A stretch of DNA of 64,000 nt, taken from Archilochus colubris (taxonomy: Eukaryota > Chordata > Aves > Apodiformes > Trochilidae). Made by a program: the position numbers and the translations under genes. This document shows positions 60,801 through 64,000 of this stretch, piece by piece; the stretch's first letter is position 1; each line of letters opens with the position of its first letter. The notes below the pieces were generated by a model. That model worked only from the letters and a program-made list of their open reading frames with translations. It searched no databases and was not told the origin of the DNA. The stretch is taken from positions 157,483,052 to 157,547,051 of the forward strand of contig CM041083.1 of the NCBI GenBank assembly GCA_023079485.1. Direction: 5' to 3'.

Positions 60801-63800
60801 GTCTTCCTCAGTTTTTACTGCTCAATTCTTTGATAGCAGCTGAGGCAACCAGGAACTTTCTTACCTGTCTAGCTCCTATTGTCATTATTTACCCCTCCTT
60901 CACATCTTTAGTATTTATTTATTTAGCATTTAATATTTATTCATTAGCATAAACAGCAGGCTCAGGATGCTGTGCTAGTCTTTAGAATGCCACATTACAT
61001 AAAGAAACTAACACACAATCCTCAGCCGTGGTTTTTAGTCTACTCAACTGCTTTTAATAATTCTCATGTATGTGCTCTTTCTTTGGATGTAATTAGGGGA
61101 TGAAGATCTAGATGACCTCTGGTCTTGAGCTTTTATGCTTCCTCTTCTCTGCCTACTAGACAATTGTCAGTACCAGTGGCTTGGGTACTTACAATGTTGT
61201 TAATTCTTTACCTTTGCTTCTGAGAAAAACATTGAATTTAGGTGAATCTGTGAGAGTATAAGTTATGAAGAAATAAAACATAAAAGAGATGTCTGAAATT
61301 TATGTCTGAGTATACATGTTTCATTCAGGTAATGCTTGGACCATGAACTACTAATGGCATATGCTTCACACATATTATATGATAATAATTTCTATGTCAC
61401 AAGCATCCAACAAATTCATCTGCATCCACAGATCTCTATAATAGAGCAAATAATCATAGCATATACAAATTTAATACTAAATAAACTTGAATTAATATAT
61501 GTTCATTAATGGTTAAAATCCTGTAAAATTAGAATTATATTAGGGATTTTTTTTTTTTTTTGGTTTTGGTTGTTTCAGATGCAGGATTAAAAAAACACCA
61601 CTTCCTTGGGCAGAGAGACCATGATCCACTGGCTGAAGACTGTTTGTAGGAAAACACAAGCATGAATAATCTAAAACTATTTTCAGAGTGAGAAACAATA
61701 ATAGCTCTTGCCAGGAAAAGCAACACATTTCTCTCTTAACAAAACAAAATGCTCTTTAATGATTCCCTCTGAGAAAGAAACCAGTGAGGCATTTTTGCTT
61801 CCCCACAGTTCTTTTACTTATGGGGTAGATACATCCCTACTTGGTGTATCAGGTTGTTCTTTAATTTTTACTGTAACTGAGATCTCAAATTTTGATCCTG
61901 GATTCTCTTGGTCAATTTAAAATGCTATGTGTTTCATAAATTGCATTTGTTAGCCTCAGCAGTTTGCTTCTCAGCAGTCATGAAACTGTGTATTTTTAAG
62001 AATGTAACAAACACCACCCGCACAAACCAAACTCTTGATGATGTTTCCAGTAAATGCATTTGCAGAGCACTCTGGCCCAGCTACTGGATTCTACTGGAGT
62101 GTAATGTGCTTCTACTCTTCTTACTAATGCTCTCCCCACTTGACATGTAAGATTCCAGGATATTTATAGTTATAATTCACTTCTTCACTACAAATTGTAT
62201 TTCAATGTGTTAAGAAAACAACATCATCCATATTTATATATATGCTTAGTCCTCAAGTTTTGTATAAATATAACTTCCCTCTGTAAAAGCGGTGATTTTT
62301 AGAGTTTTTTTTAAAAAAAATCAGTTATGGAGCAATAAGGAGGGCATCAGAAATGTTTTGGTGGGGCTTCTTTTATCACATGTTTGTGAAGATATCCACC
62401 CATTAAAGAATGTAATATTATACTTTCTATATTACATAAAAAGCAAATTAGAGGAAAAAAGAGAGTAGTGGCCAGAAATCTGCCTTATAGAACTGTTTTC
62501 TCTAATCAGCACATAACCACAAAGCTCTGTGAGGGCCCACCTGGAATTTTCAAAGGCATAATAATTTGTTTTACTGCACATCTACAGTCGATAATCTGAT
62601 ATGGCTCTTACTTTCCTAGGATACTCCCTGATATCGTAACAATGTACTCCAGCATTTAATCAGATTTTTCTTATGCTTTGTGAACACCATGGTACCATGC
62701 AGAAAGAGCTATTCTAACAAATTATTTTTCCCTTTTAGAGAATTAACTCAAATATTTATAAATCCTCTGCTACAAAGGTGTCCACTGAGCCTTGGGACCC
62801 AACCCCCATGAAAAACTGTGGGTAATTAGATAGGGGAATTGTCCCTGACTTCTGACTGCCCATCAGTGTATCAACCTTATTTGTCTTAATGGTTAGTTTT
62901 GCCATGGCCACTCCTTTTCTTATCCACCCGACTATATCAGCTCAGCTACATGGCAGTCAGAGAGGGGAGTTTTTACCTGCCACCTATCCTTTAGGGGCAC
63001 TTTAGTCTTCTCTCACCTCTAATTTCAATAAATCCTACTTCAGTTGTATGTTACCAGAGAGCAGCAGGCACTTATGTTCAACAGTATTGTCTCTATAGGC
63101 CCAAGATATTGCCCTACTGACAATCTCAACACTAAAGTTTTGTATGTGCTGCTTCTTTAAAGCACATACTGCACTTCACAAATAATAATGTTCATTGTTA
63201 ACATATTGCTTCTTAGAAACTGCATGTTCATATTAAAGGTCTCTATACCCCAAAGGCAAGTGAAAGAGCTAAAAAACTTCTGAAACTATCTGTTGTGCAT
63301 TGCATAATATACCCACCAATAGACACATCAAGTTTTGTCAGATGAGTTATCTTGTCTTTGAAAGCCATTATCTTAAAGTGTTAATTCTGGCCTCTTTCAA
63401 GAGCCAAAGTCTCTGAAAACCTCTGCTGGCTAAAAAAAATAGCCCAACATGTCTTCGATTAATATTAGGGAACTGCATAAAAGAAGCTTCTCAGAGTTTC
63501 TGCTTCTTTGCCCGGATTATAAAACAAGAGTTCTGGAAGGCTCCCACAGAGAACAGACTGAAAATCAACACAAGACCCAGCACCACTGTGGTTTTGTGAT
63601 CCCAGAGGAGAGACAGGTAGAGAGCTGGGAGAGGAATGTGTACTTTAATCTTTCTAATGCATCTTTTCTTCTGTGAACATGCTATGTTATACCCCATAAA
63701 CTATTTAAAACCTGGGTTATCTAATAGCCTCCTGTATGCTATTGCTGTGCTGCGAAAAGGAGGATGAAAATTCCACCAGTGTCAGCTAATCAACTGGCAA

Positions 63801-64000
63801 CTAATTAATCCCCACTGAATGAAAACTGCACCCAGTGAAGACACTGACTTAACCTTTAAAAATTCTGGAGGGATTTTGTGTTTAGATGTGTGCTGAGCTT
63901 AGTGTAAGTGGCACATAGTGTGTTGTTTCTAAGGGTAGACCCTTCTGTTTCAGATCTGTGGTCTGTAGACCACAGACACTACAGAACATTAATATTCTAC
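57839..64000. other. non-coding stretch to the window end
   Basis: AT-rich DNA without a supported exon. A T-rich run (about T15) is at 61548-61562. Around 60895-61060 there is a weak resemblance to the same ancient repeat family as 8165-8345 (TTTATTTATTTAGC followed by GGATGCTGTGCTAGTC). A strong minus-strand donor (AGACAG then GTAAGAAAG) is at about 60863, without a clear exon. Two palindromes lie at 63931-63944 and 63955-63976. Confidence 0.55.
63955..63976. repeat. inverted repeat, 10 bp arms, 2-base centre
   Basis: TCTGTGGTCT and AGACCACAGA separated by GT pair perfectly. A second small palindrome, AAGGGTAGACCCTT, lies 11 bases before it (63931-63944). The TGTGGT arm contains a RUNX-type core on each strand. 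Confidence 0.8.

Overview
This window looks like AT-rich, CpG-poor euchromatic DNA from a bird, probably a passerine. The lineage call rests on interspersed repeats. Seven segments match the CR1 LINE, with its 3' tail of short ATTCTGTG-type repeats and the RT-to-3'UTR stretch that in translation reads like SLGLFSLERRRL. One LTR (about 52594-53002) closely resembles endogenous-retrovirus LTRs I associate with songbird genomes. There are no bacterial or organellar signatures, no tRNA or rRNA that I can see, no CRISPR array, and no open reading frame long enough to be a complete protein by itself. The longest open frames are antisense CR1 or pyrimidine-tract artefacts.

The simplest reading is a large intron, or intron plus intergenic DNA, with a few short exons on the + strand. 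The best exon candidates are 11685-11787, 14754-14852 and 17261-17390. Each is bounded by a polypyrimidine tract plus AG and by a GT donor, and each has an open frame across the whole exon. The 14754 and 17261 exons join in a compatible phase. A candidate terminal exon at 27724 would join the 17261 exon in phase. A fourth strong splice pair (1199-1266) has stops in all three frames, so it would be a non-coding, UTR or poison exon. I do not recognise the protein, so no gene name is given. All exon calls are predictions without transcript support.

Layout: 1-0.95 kb, unique DNA then a + strand CR1; 0.95-8.2 kb, AT-rich non-coding DNA; 8.2-10 kb, an ancient amniote-type repeat leading into a strikingly purine-rich block; 10-25.6 kb, the putative exons in long introns; 25.7 kb, a CR1 tail; 27.7 kb, the possible last exon; 31.7-32.0 kb, CR1 followed shortly by an AAAG/AAAAG microsatellite; 36.5 kb, an AT microsatellite; 37.3-38.9 kb, a minus-strand stretch that reads as protein-like pieces broken by stops and frameshifts (uncertain); 44.1-47.3 kb, two CR1 copies in opposite orientation; 48.7 and 49.1 kb, two copies of an unidentified 83 bp unit; 52.2-53.0 kb, a CR1 abutting a solo LTR; 57.1-57.8 kb, a minus-strand CR1 with part of the reverse-transcriptase C-terminus; the rest is AT-rich non-coding DNA, ending in two small palindromes at 63.93-63.98 kb.

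Nothing here shows a novel multi-gene system. The points most worth checking are the unnamed exon set, the all-frame-stop exon, the unidentified 83 bp repeat and the minus-strand protein-like block.
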